A stretch of DNA of 31,257 nucleotides from an uncultured Lachnospiraceae bacterium (GTDB lineage Bacteria; Bacillota; Clostridia; Lachnospirales; Lachnospiraceae), in assembly GCA_910578795.1 (NCBI GenBank), contig CAJTSD010000042.1, forward strand, positions 1 to 31,257, written 5' to 3'. Position 1 is the stretch's first letter; every line of letters starts with the position of its first letter. Of this stretch, positions 15,329-22,698 are shown one piece after another. A model generated the notes under the pieces. The model was not told the DNA's origin, did not search any database, and saw nothing but the letters and a program-made list of their open reading frames with translations. Made by a program: the position numbers and the translations under genes.

Positions 15329-16780
15329 CTATACGTTTATCTCCGCCTTCACTCCAAGCTCTGCCTTATTTGCCTCAAGCACAGGCTTTACCACTTTTTC
15401 AAGGAACTTATCCACCTGAACCGGGGCGCGTCCCACATACTTTGACGGATCCATTGTCGCCTGCAGCTGTTCCAGCGTCAGGTTAAACTCTTTATCCGCC
15501 GCAATCAGCTCCAAAAGATTGTTCTCCTTGCCCTCCACCTTGACATTCTTTCCTGCCTCCATAGAGAGCGTACGGATTTTCTCATGCAGCTCCTGACGGT
15601 TTCCGCCGTTTTTCACCGCGTCCATCATAATGTTTTCCGTCGCCATAAACGGCAGCTCCGCAAGCATATGCTTTGTAATCACCTTGTCGTACACCACAAG
15701 CCCGTCCACGACATTCAGGCACAAATCTAAAATGCCGTCCACCGCAAGAAATCCTTCCGGAATAGACAAACGTTTATTCGCCGAATCGTCAAGCGTACGC
15801 TCAAACCACTGTGTCGCCGATGTAATCGCCGGATTCAGCGCGTCAATCATCACATACCGCGAAAGTGAGGCAATGCGCTCGGAACGCATCGGATTGCGCT
15901 TATATGCCATTGCCGACGAACCAATCTGACTTTTCTCAAACGGTTCCTCGACTTCCTTTAAATGTTGTAACAATCTGATGTCATTCGACATCTTGTGCGC
16001 GCTTGCCGCAATACCTGCAAGGATATTTGCCACTCTTGTATCCACTTTTCTGGAATACGTCTGCCCCGATACCGCATAGCACTCCGCAAAGCCCATTTTT
16101 TTCGCAATCATCGGGTCAATCTTATCAATCGTTTCATTATCGCCGTTAAACAGCTCCAAAAAGCTTGCCTGCGTGCCCGTCGTTCCCTTGGATCCAAGCA
16201 GCTTTAAGCTGCCCGAAACGTACTCCAAATCCTCCAAATCCATCAAAAACTCCTGTATCCAAAGCGTCGCACGCTTTCCCACCGTCGTCGGCTGCGCCGG
16301 CTGAAAATGCGTAAACGCAAGCGTCGGCAAGTTTTTGTATTTGTCCGCAAACTTCGCAAGCTCGGCAATCACGTTCACAAGCTTTTTATGCACCAGTTTC
16401 AGCGCCTCGTTCATCACGATAATGTCCGTGTTGTCGCCGACATAGCACGAGGTCGCACCCAAATGAATAATGCCCGCCGCCTTGGGACACTGCTGCCCGT
16501 ATGCATATACATGGCTCATGACATCATGGCGCACCAGTTTTTCCCGCTCTCTTGCCACCTCATAATTAATATCCTCAGCGTGCGCCTTGAGCTCGTCAAT
16601 CTGCTCCTGCGTAATCACAGGCTTGCCGTTCTCCGAAAGCCCAAGCTCCATTTCCGTTTCCGCAAGCGCAATCCAAAGCTTACGCCACGTCTTGAATTTC
16701 ATGTCCTGCGAAAAAATATACTGCATCTCCTTGCTTGCATACCGCTCCGAAAGAGGGCTCGTGTATCTGTCTGTGCTCAT
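15329..16780 (-). CDS. purB: adenylosuccinate lyase
   Basis: The 483-residue length matches the longer PurB type rather than the ~430-residue Bacillus type. The fumarase/aspartase-superfamily signature appears as GSSAMAYKRNPMRSERI, with the flexible catalytic serine loop. Further conserved parts are HDVMSHVYAYG, IIHLGATSCYVGDNTD, TLAFTHFQPAQPTTVGKRA and RTLDDSANKRLSIPEGFLAVD. It catalyses two steps: SAICAR to AICAR plus fumarate, and adenylosuccinate to AMP plus fumarate, as a homotetramer. AAAGGAG precedes the ATG at 16780. The gene follows purF by 47 bp and so belongs to the same transcription unit. Confidence 0.97.
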   Translation of the reverse strand: MSTDRYTSPLSERYASKEMQYIFSQDMKFKTWRKLWIALAETEMELGLSENGKPVITQEQIDELKAHAEDINYEVAREREKLVRHDVMSHVYAYGQQCPKAAGIIHLGATSCYVGDNTDIIVMNEALKLVHKKLVNVIAELAKFADKYKNLPTLAFTHFQPAQPTTVGKRATLWIQEFLMDLEDLEYVSGSLKLLGSKGTTGTQASFLELFNGDNETIDKIDPMIAKKMGFAECYAVSGQTYSRKVDTRVANILAGIAASAHKMSNDIRLLQHLKEVEEPFEKSQIGSSAMAYKRNPMRSERIASLSRYVMIDALNPAITSATQWFERTLDDSANKRLSIPEGFLAVDGILDLCLNVVDGLVVYDKVITKHMLAELPFMATENIMMDAVKNGGNRQELHEKIRTLSMEAGKNVKVEGKENNLLELIAADKEFNLTLEQLQATMDPSKYVGRAPVQVDKFLEKVVKPVLEANKAELGVKAEINV

Positions 16781-16827
16781 ATCCCTAACTCCTTTTATAA
16801 CATATGTTATTTTACCTAAATTCTCAT

Positions 16828-18288
16828 TTACGTATCATATTGTCCGCGGATATCCTCTGTCGGCGGCGCAATCGGATAGTTCCCGTTAAAGCAGCCCGTA
16901 CAAATTGGCAGACCGTTTACCATTCCCCGCAGCCGCTCCATATCCAAATATCCAAGCGAATCCGCACCAATCAGTTCCCGGATTTCCTCAACCGAGCGAT
17001 TGTATGCAATCAGCTGCTCCCGTGCCGGAACATCGGTTCCAAAATAGCACGGCCACAAAAACGGCGGCGAGCTGATGCGCACATGCACCTGGCTTGCACC
17101 CGCCTCCCGCAGCATTCTTACAATCCGGTCTGACGTCGTTCCGCGCACAATCGAATCATCGATCATAATTACGCGCTTGCCGTCCACCGCCTCCTTTAAA
17201 ACATTGAGCTTGACCTTCACGCTCGATTCCCGGCTGCTTTGCTTTGGTTTAATAAAGGTCCTGCCCACATAGCCGTTTTTGACAAACGCCGTCCCGTAAG
17301 GGATACCGGACTGCAGCGAATAGCCAAGCGCCGCCGCGTTTCCTGACTCAGGCACACCCACCACCAAATCCGCCTCCACCGGCGAATCCATCGCAAGAAA
17401 CCGCCCGGCATGGATCCGCGACGCGTACACGCTCACACCGTCAATATGACTGTCCGGTCTTGCAAAATAAATGTATTCAAAAATACACCGCGCCTCCTGC
17501 TCCTTTGGCAGCGCGCGCGACAAATCCGACACAATGCTGCCGTCCGGCGTTATCGTCACCGTTTCGCCTGGCAGCACATCACGCACAAATTCCGCGCCAA
17601 TCGTGTCAAGCGCACATGTTTCCGACGTGATAATATAGCTGTTTTCCCGCTTTCCAATGCAAAGCGGCTTAAATCCAAACGGGTCGCGCGCGCCAATCAG
17701 CTTGCGCGGACTCATCACCACAAGCGAATACGCGCCCTCAAGCTTCTGACACGCCCTGTTGACCGCGTCCTCCACGGTCTTTGTGTTCAGCCGCTCCCTT
17801 GCAATGTGATACGCAATCACTTCCGAATCAATGGTCGTCTGAAAAATTGCCCCCGTATACTCCAAATCCTGGCGCAGCTTCGCCGCGTTAATCAAATTCC
17901 CGTTATGCGCAAGCGCAAGCGTACCCTTCACGTAATTCAGCACCAGCGGCTGCGCATTCTCGCGTGTGGACGCCCCCGCCGTCGAATACCGCACATGACC
18001 GACACCGATGTCGCCTTTCATCTGCTCTAAGTGCTCCGGCTCAAACACTTCATTGACAAGCCCCATTCCCTTGTGGGACGTAACCCTTCCCCTTGGACCG
18101 CTCGTCTTGCTCACGGCAATGCCACAGCTCTCCTGTCCTCTGTGCTGCAGGGCAAACAGACCGTAATAAACCGTAGAGGCGACATCGTTTCCGTCAAAAT
18201 CATAAATGCCGAAAACGCCACACTCCTCCTTGAGTCCCGTTTCTTCCAACCGTGTATCTATCGTTTCATCATACATTGTCCTGTACAT
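16828..18288 (-). CDS. purF: amidophosphoribosyltransferase (Fe-S, propeptide-containing type)
   Basis: The protein has 486 residues. The N-terminal nucleophile is Cys23 in EECGVFGIYD, so a 22-residue propeptide must be removed, longer than the 11 residues of the Bacillus enzyme. The glutaminase domain includes LQHRGQESCGIA and GHVRYSTAG. The PRPP loop is VIMIDDSIVRGTTS (near 374-387). Four cysteines fit the structural 4Fe-4S cluster of Bacillus-type PurF: Cys268 (RCIFEY), Cys414 (PCYFG), Cys463 and Cys466 (CTGC), which suggests an oxygen-sensitive enzyme as expected for an anaerobe. It makes phosphoribosylamine from PRPP and glutamine, the first committed purine step. GGGAG precedes the ATG at 18288; purC ends 15 bp upstream. 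Confidence 0.97.
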   Translation of the reverse strand: MYRTMYDETIDTRLEETGLKEECGVFGIYDFDGNDVASTVYYGLFALQHRGQESCGIAVSKTSGPRGRVTSHKGMGLVNEVFEPEHLEQMKGDIGVGHVRYSTAGASTRENAQPLVLNYVKGTLALAHNGNLINAAKLRQDLEYTGAIFQTTIDSEVIAYHIARERLNTKTVEDAVNRACQKLEGAYSLVVMSPRKLIGARDPFGFKPLCIGKRENSYIITSETCALDTIGAEFVRDVLPGETVTITPDGSIVSDLSRALPKEQEARCIFEYIYFARPDSHIDGVSVYASRIHAGRFLAMDSPVEADLVVGVPESGNAAALGYSLQSGIPYGTAFVKNGYVGRTFIKPKQSSRESSVKVKLNVLKEAVDGKRVIMIDDSIVRGTTSDRIVRMLREAGASQVHVRISSPPFLWPCYFGTDVPAREQLIAYNRSVEEIRELIGADSLGYLDMERLRGMVNGLPICTGCFNGNYPIAPPTEDIRGQYDT

Positions 18289-18303
18289 TGTAGTTGCTCC
18301 CGC

Positions 18304-19176
18304 TTACGCAAAATCCCTGCCGGTAAGCAGTGCAAACGCTTCCTTATATTTATTCACCGTCTTTGTCACAACCTCCTCCGGCAGCAGGTAATCACTGTCC
18401 GGATTTGCCTTGAGCCAGTCTCTTACGAACTGCTTGTCAAACGACGGCTGTCCCTTTCCAGCCTCATATCCTTCTAACGGCCAAAAACGGGAGCTGTCCG
18501 GCGTGAGCATCTCGTCGCCGAGCACGACATTGCCGTTCTCGTCCAACCCAAACTCAAACTTGGTATCCGCGATAATAATGCCCTTGCTATATGCATAATC
18601 CGCACACTTTTTATAAAGCGCAAGCGTAGCGTCCTTAATCTTTGCGGCGTACTCGGCGCCATGTCCGGGGAATTTTGCTTCCAGCACTTCAATGCTTTTC
18701 TCAAAAGAAATATTTTCGTCATGCAGCCCAAGTTCCGCCTTTGTGCTTGGCGTATAAATCGGCTCCGGAAGCTTTTCGGATTCCTTTAAGCCCTCAGGAA
18801 GCCTGATGCCGCAAACCGTACCGTCCTTCTGATAGCTTGCCCAGCCGCTGCCCGTAATAAAACCACGCACAATGCACTCAATCGGCAGCATCTCAAGCTT
18901 CCTGCACATCATGCTGTTCCCGTCAAATCGTTCGTTTTGGAAAAACTCAGGCATGTCCTTTACGTCCACGGAAAGCATATGATTTGGCACAACGTCCTTT
19001 GTAAAGTCAAACCAAAACTTGGACATCTGCGTAAGTATTGCGCCCTTTTTGGCAATTTTATTCTTTAAAATCACGTCAAATGCCGATATTCTGTCGGTCG
19101 CCACGATAATCAGACTGTCTCCATTGTCATAAACCTCACGTACCTTACCCTCTTTGATTGGTGTAAATTCCTGCAT
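18304..19176 (-). CDS. purC: SAICAR synthase (phosphoribosylaminoimidazole-succinocarboxamide synthase)
   Basis: The protein has 290 residues from ATG 19176. An upstream in-frame ATG at 19188 overlaps the GGAGG that sits at the right distance from 19176, so the second ATG is preferred. Conserved parts include KVREVYDNGDSLIIVATDRISAFDVIL (ATP and substrate loop), MLPIECIVRGFITGSGW, PSTKAELGLHDENISFE and GIIIADTKFEFGLDENGNVVLGDEMLTPDSSRFW. It ligates aspartate to CAIR with ATP. It is the first gene of the purine operon, behind a probable promoter embedded in a palindrome and a second palindrome beside the ribosome-binding site. The ~290-residue form is longer than the ~240-residue Bacillus PurC. 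Confidence 0.96.
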   Translation of the reverse strand: MQEFTPIKEGKVREVYDNGDSLIIVATDRISAFDVILKNKIAKKGAILTQMSKFWFDFTKDVVPNHMLSVDVKDMPEFFQNERFDGNSMMCRKLEMLPIECIVRGFITGSGWASYQKDGTVCGIRLPEGLKESEKLPEPIYTPSTKAELGLHDENISFEKSIEVLEAKFPGHGAEYAAKIKDATLALYKKCADYAYSKGIIIADTKFEFGLDENGNVVLGDEMLTPDSSRFWPLEGYEAGKGQPSFDKQFVRDWLKANPDSDYLLPEEVVTKTVNKYKEAFALLTGRDFA

Positions 19177-19199
19177 TTTTTCCTCCATTCCGTTGAATG

Positions 19200-19213
19200 C
19201 GAACTCTTGTTCG
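19200..19213. promoter_or_regulatory. perfect palindrome CGAAC-N4-GTTCG in the purC leader
   Basis: Fourteen bases, 23 bp upstream of the purC start and just before its ribosome-binding site. The CGAAC-N4-GTTCG layout matches the core of the Gram-positive LexA/DinR box, and CGAAC is also the heart of the Bacillus PurBox. Which regulator, if any, binds it is not known. Confidence 0.45.
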
Positions 19214-19253
19214 ATACAAACTCAAACTTTTTCCTAAAAATAAAATCAGCTGC

Positions 19254-19293
19254 GGTCATTTTATGCGCATCAGCGCACAACTGCAAAATGACC
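19254..19293 (-). promoter_or_regulatory. putative purine-operon promoter inside a 40-bp palindrome
   Basis: On the minus strand TTGCAG (19281-19286), a 17-bp spacer and TAAAAT (19258-19263) make a good promoter. The whole lies within an inverted repeat GGTCATTTT...AAAATGACC with an inner TGCGC-TGAT-GCGCA. The same repeat could instead act as a terminator hairpin for the upstream membrane-protein gene, since a T-rich stretch follows. Confidence 0.5.
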
Positions 19294-19322
19294 ACAACTG
19301 TATCATACATAGTCTTTTCTTT

Positions 19323-20504
19323 TTATGCAAGTGCTTTTTCGTAATCCGACACCAAATCCAGGATTTTTTCCGCATATTCCGGATATTGTTCAACGATATC
19401 CTGCACCTCCCCCTGCGCGTCCTGCGCGGCTTTTGCATTATACTCCATCTGTTTTCTAAGCTTTTGACGCCGGATAATCAGGTTATGACGGATTTCTACC
19501 ATCTCCTTACTATCAATCAAAGCCTGCGCCTGATGGAGCCATCTGCTTGGATCCTGGATTCTGCAGCGCTGGAGCAGCTCTACTAATGCTTTCTGATTTT
19601 CGTCCATATCCTCCTGCATCTTCTTTTCTTCTTCCCGCCTGTTGGTTTCCTCGATATACTTATCCCAAAGCTTTTTGAGTTCTACCGAGCTGTCCACCTC
19701 GTACTTTACATAAAGATATTCCAAAAGATTCGTATTGTTTACATAACGTATCTTAACCGTATTCTGTAAAAGCACAAGCTTATTAATCGCTTTTTCCACC
19801 TTCACAAGCTCCCTTTGGGAATCGTGGAACTTAACATACACAAACGTAAGCGCCGCCGCCGAAATCACAACTGCGATCGCATAACCTAATGTCACGTCAA
19901 GATCCATCCACATGCCAATAAAGGAAAGCAGTAAAATCAAAAACAGCATGGAGCTGACACAGATCACCGTAATCCCCTTCATATTCTTCTGCGAATTGAT
20001 CAGTTCGTTTCGTCTGAAATAATAAGCATGACGTTCTCCATCCAGTCTGCCCAAATCCTTCTTCACAATCACCTGATATTCTTCCGCCTCCTTGAGCTTG
20101 TGATATCCGTCAGGCATATATTGCTCAATGCGCTCCATATGATTAAACTCCGACTCCGGCATAATCCCTTTTCGTTCCTCAAGTTTTTCCTTATTGCCCT
20201 CAAGCTCCACAATTTTCTTCGCATATCCCTTGAGCTTCTCCTTAAGCTCCGGCGAAAGCGCCTCAACCTCCTCGATATCCGTAAGATACGATGTCACCAG
20301 ATTATATTCTCCGCCCAGTATGTCAAGCTCTTCGGATGCGTCTGACATCTGCGCCAAACACGCTTTAATATATTCCTCCCGCTGCAGGCTGTCATGCATA
20401 TCCACACTGTCACGATTTAAACCTGCATCTCCCCATTCTCCGTCATATTCATATTCATCGTTCTCTCTTACAAAAAAACGCTTTATTTTCTCCAGTAATC
20501 CCAT
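19323..20504 (-). CDS. uncharacterised coiled-coil protein with two transmembrane segments
   Basis: I do not recognise the family. The 393 residues divide into an acidic, mostly helical N-terminal part with coiled-coil character (~40-170), a hairpin of two membrane segments (~177-200 and ~205-224), and a second long charged coiled-coil part (~225-393). No signal peptide is seen, so both helical arms probably face the cytoplasm. GGGGGAG precedes the ATG at 20504. It is the fourth gene of the operon running from 26325, 22 bp after the TPR gene. It could anchor the Hsp70-like and TPR partners at the membrane; this is inference from position and topology only. A hairpin/promoter region for purC follows. 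Confidence 0.85.
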   Translation of the reverse strand: MGLLEKIKRFFVRENDEYEYDGEWGDAGLNRDSVDMHDSLQREEYIKACLAQMSDASEELDILGGEYNLVTSYLTDIEEVEALSPELKEKLKGYAKKIVELEGNKEKLEERKGIMPESEFNHMERIEQYMPDGYHKLKEAEEYQVIVKKDLGRLDGERHAYYFRRNELINSQKNMKGITVICVSSMLFLILLLSFIGMWMDLDVTLGYAIAVVISAAALTFVYVKFHDSQRELVKVEKAINKLVLLQNTVKIRYVNNTNLLEYLYVKYEVDSSVELKKLWDKYIEETNRREEEKKMQEDMDENQKALVELLQRCRIQDPSRWLHQAQALIDSKEMVEIRHNLIIRRQKLRKQMEYNAKAAQDAQGEVQDIVEQYPEYAEKILDLVSDYEKALA

Positions 20505-20526
20505 TGGAAACTCCCCCTATACTTTA

Positions 20527-21360
20527 TCATTCCTTTGTTTGGTGCCTGTAATCTTTTTTTAGCTGCTCAATCAGCTCTCCCATGCGTTTGTGATAGACTT
20601 CCCTGTCAATCGAACTCCGTAATTCCGTAATCTCCGTGACAAGCTGACGCTCTTTGGAATCCTCCCACTTTTCCTGTGCCGCCAGTAAAAGCTCATCCGC
20701 CCGTGAAAAATCCTGCTCCCATTCAGGATTTTCTCTTTTAAAGCTGCCAAATGCATAATCCGAAAGAGACATTTTCTTAGCGAGTATGTATGCAAGCCTT
20801 GTCTGACTGTCCGGATTTAACGTATAGGAACGGTAATAAAGCCCTGCCGCCTCTTCATACGCAAAATCCATCGCATAGATTGATGCCATATTATAATACA
20901 TCAGCGCTTTTCCCGTATAATCCGCTGCGGAAAGATAATCCACAAGTTCCGAGTAAATGGATAATGCCTGCCGGAATCTGCCTTGCTGATATAAATATTC
21001 CGCGCGCTTTTTGTACCGCTGCGTCGTGGTAAGCGATGACTGCTCTTTTAAAATGCGCTCTATACGTTTTACCGTTCCCGCATCATACATGCCTGTCCGC
21101 TCAAGAATCGTGGTCACAAATGCTGACACGGAAACATGTTTTCTAACATAGACATCCAGCTCATCCGCAAGCTCGGCAAGTCCACATTCCTTCCGGATCC
21201 ACGTTACAAGCTCGGCTGACACCACCGAATCATCAAGAAGATGCACACGTTCCAAAAAATAATAGCATAATTCTTCTATAGAATAAAGTGAAATATCCAA
21301 AAACTTTACATAAAACGGATTTTGGGCATATTTTCCAACGCATAGACATACGTTATTCAT
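20527..21360 (-). CDS. TPR-repeat protein of unknown function
   Basis: The protein has 277 residues from ATG 21360, which shares a base with the stop of the preceding gene (TGATG), indicating translational coupling; GGAGG lies 10 bp upstream. A start at 21396 would overlap that gene further and is less likely. Residues 1-95 are helical and unfamiliar (CLCVGKYAQNPFYVKFLDIS). Residues ~110-200 contain tetratricopeptide-like helices (RAEYLYQQGRFRQALSIYSE, ALMYYNMASIYAMDFAYEEA, AAGLYYRSYTLNPDSQTRLA). The C-terminus is charged coiled coil. TPR proteins commonly dock Hsp70 tails, and the coupled neighbour is an Hsp70-like protein, so a co-chaperone role is a reasonable hypothesis. Confidence 0.85.
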   Translation of the reverse strand: MNNVCLCVGKYAQNPFYVKFLDISLYSIEELCYYFLERVHLLDDSVVSAELVTWIRKECGLAELADELDVYVRKHVSVSAFVTTILERTGMYDAGTVKRIERILKEQSSLTTTQRYKKRAEYLYQQGRFRQALSIYSELVDYLSAADYTGKALMYYNMASIYAMDFAYEEAAGLYYRSYTLNPDSQTRLAYILAKKMSLSDYAFGSFKRENPEWEQDFSRADELLLAAQEKWEDSKERQLVTEITELRSSIDREVYHKRMGELIEQLKKDYRHQTKE

Positions 21361-22679
21361 CAGCTTATAACCTCCAGCGGCAGACATTCCCTCCATATTC
21401 TGCCCGTAGACGGGAAGAACTCTCCAAAGCCCTTGTCTGTTATTTCTATCTGAACAGCCTGTGAGTCTTCCATAAAAAATCGAAGCCCCACCCTGTTTGT
21501 CTTGTTTCCACGCACCTTTAGACCCTCCAGCGATATCTTCGCAAGCCGCGTCTTGCTTCCGTCAACAGGGGCAATATTTAAAGTAAAGGTGTTATTTTTT
21601 GTCAGCAGCACATCAAATTCCCGCTTTGCATCATACCAGTTCGTACCTGCATCAAGAATCGGAAAGTATATTTCCTCCTGTCCTCTGTCACAGAACATTC
21701 CAATATTGGCACGCAGTTTGTCATCTGACAGATAGACATAGGATGTGGAAAGCGTTGATGTAAATACCTTTTCCCTCGCACCATAGCATGCCCCCTTGCT
21801 AAACAGGTTGTTTCCCTGAAACACCCGTCGTTCACGGCACAAATAGCGCAGGGATTCCTTACACCATTCTCTTGAAAAATAATCCCCTAATAAAAATACA
21901 GATGTTATGTTATGTTTCCCGCACTGTGCCTTTGCAATTTCCAGCAGCTCTGCATCAAGCTGCCTGTAAAACGCATCTTTCGCGGCAGGCTGTTTTTGTG
22001 ATAAGTCAGCTGGCTTCATTTCCGGAAACAGCTCAGATTCAATAAAACAGGCAACCGGATTTGTTTTTCGGTTCATCGTCAGCAGATAGCTTTTGACACC
22101 GTCGCTGCGGTAGTCATACAAAAGCACATCATGAATCCACATTTCACCCGGCTGATGAATCATGTACTGGAAAAAGCAGTCTTCATGACTGAGGAAATAC
22201 AACCGTTTATCCTTCAAGCCCGCCTGTTCTGCCGCTTTTTTCACGTTTTCCATTAGCTGGCTGCCCATATCACGCATCGTAAAAGCAACGGCTTCAATAT
22301 CTTCTGTCCTAACATGCACCGATAAAAGAGCAAGTGTTTTTTTAATAAACACCGCAAGCAAAGCATCTGCTGTCATATCCTCTTCTTCGGTCTTCACTGA
22401 TACATTATTTTTTGCCAAAAGCACCAAGTCCTCCACAAGGGTTCCCTTTCTGTCAGAAGCATCTTTTAACGCCTCCGCCCCAATACTCCATGCACCAGCT
22501 GCATCCGTATTGTGTCTTCTACATAAAACAGTGGGAATGTTATACTGCTCCTCCCCCATTACAAGACTCATTGTATCAGGCATACTTTGATCTTCCCGGC
22601 AATAACTAATCTGTGAATAGTCATTCCCCAGGTCAAAGCCTACTACTGCCTTATTCCTTTTTAAAATGTCTGTTAGCAT
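21360..22679 (-). CDS. degenerate Hsp70/actin-fold protein (resembles DUF5716)
   Basis: The protein has 439 residues from ATG 22679; a longer start at 22754 overlaps the upstream gene. It keeps the architecture of an Hsp70. The first phosphate loop is VVGFDLGNDYSQISY (11-25). A DNEPTAA-like region reads FLSHEDCFFQYMIHQP (162-177), a phosphate-2-like strand VLLYDYRSDGVKSYLL (185-200), an adenosine-loop equivalent VFLLGDYFSREWC (261-273), and FSKGACYGAREK (293-304) equals the usual ARGAA helix. The second phosphate loop lacks the DxGGGT glycines, so ATP hydrolysis may be weak or absent. Residues ~340-439 are beta-rich, like a substrate-binding domain. From memory it resembles Lachnospiraceae proteins annotated DUF5716; not verified. 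It lies between the 1208-residue protein and the TPR protein. Confidence 0.85.
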   Translation of the reverse strand: MLTDILKRNKAVVGFDLGNDYSQISYCREDQSMPDTMSLVMGEEQYNIPTVLCRRHNTDAAGAWSIGAEALKDASDRKGTLVEDLVLLAKNNVSVKTEEEDMTADALLAVFIKKTLALLSVHVRTEDIEAVAFTMRDMGSQLMENVKKAAEQAGLKDKRLYFLSHEDCFFQYMIHQPGEMWIHDVLLYDYRSDGVKSYLLTMNRKTNPVACFIESELFPEMKPADLSQKQPAAKDAFYRQLDAELLEIAKAQCGKHNITSVFLLGDYFSREWCKESLRYLCRERRVFQGNNLFSKGACYGAREKVFTSTLSTSYVYLSDDKLRANIGMFCDRGQEEIYFPILDAGTNWYDAKREFDVLLTKNNTFTLNIAPVDGSKTRLAKISLEGLKVRGNKTNRVGLRFFMEDSQAVQIEITDKGFGEFFPSTGRIWRECLPLEVIS

Positions 22680-22698
22680 TCTTACCCGTACTCCCCTT

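Noticed and set aside
19177..19320. A guanine or PRPP riboswitch before purC
   Set aside because: I could not find the conserved three-way junction core or T-loop sequences; only palindromes are seen.
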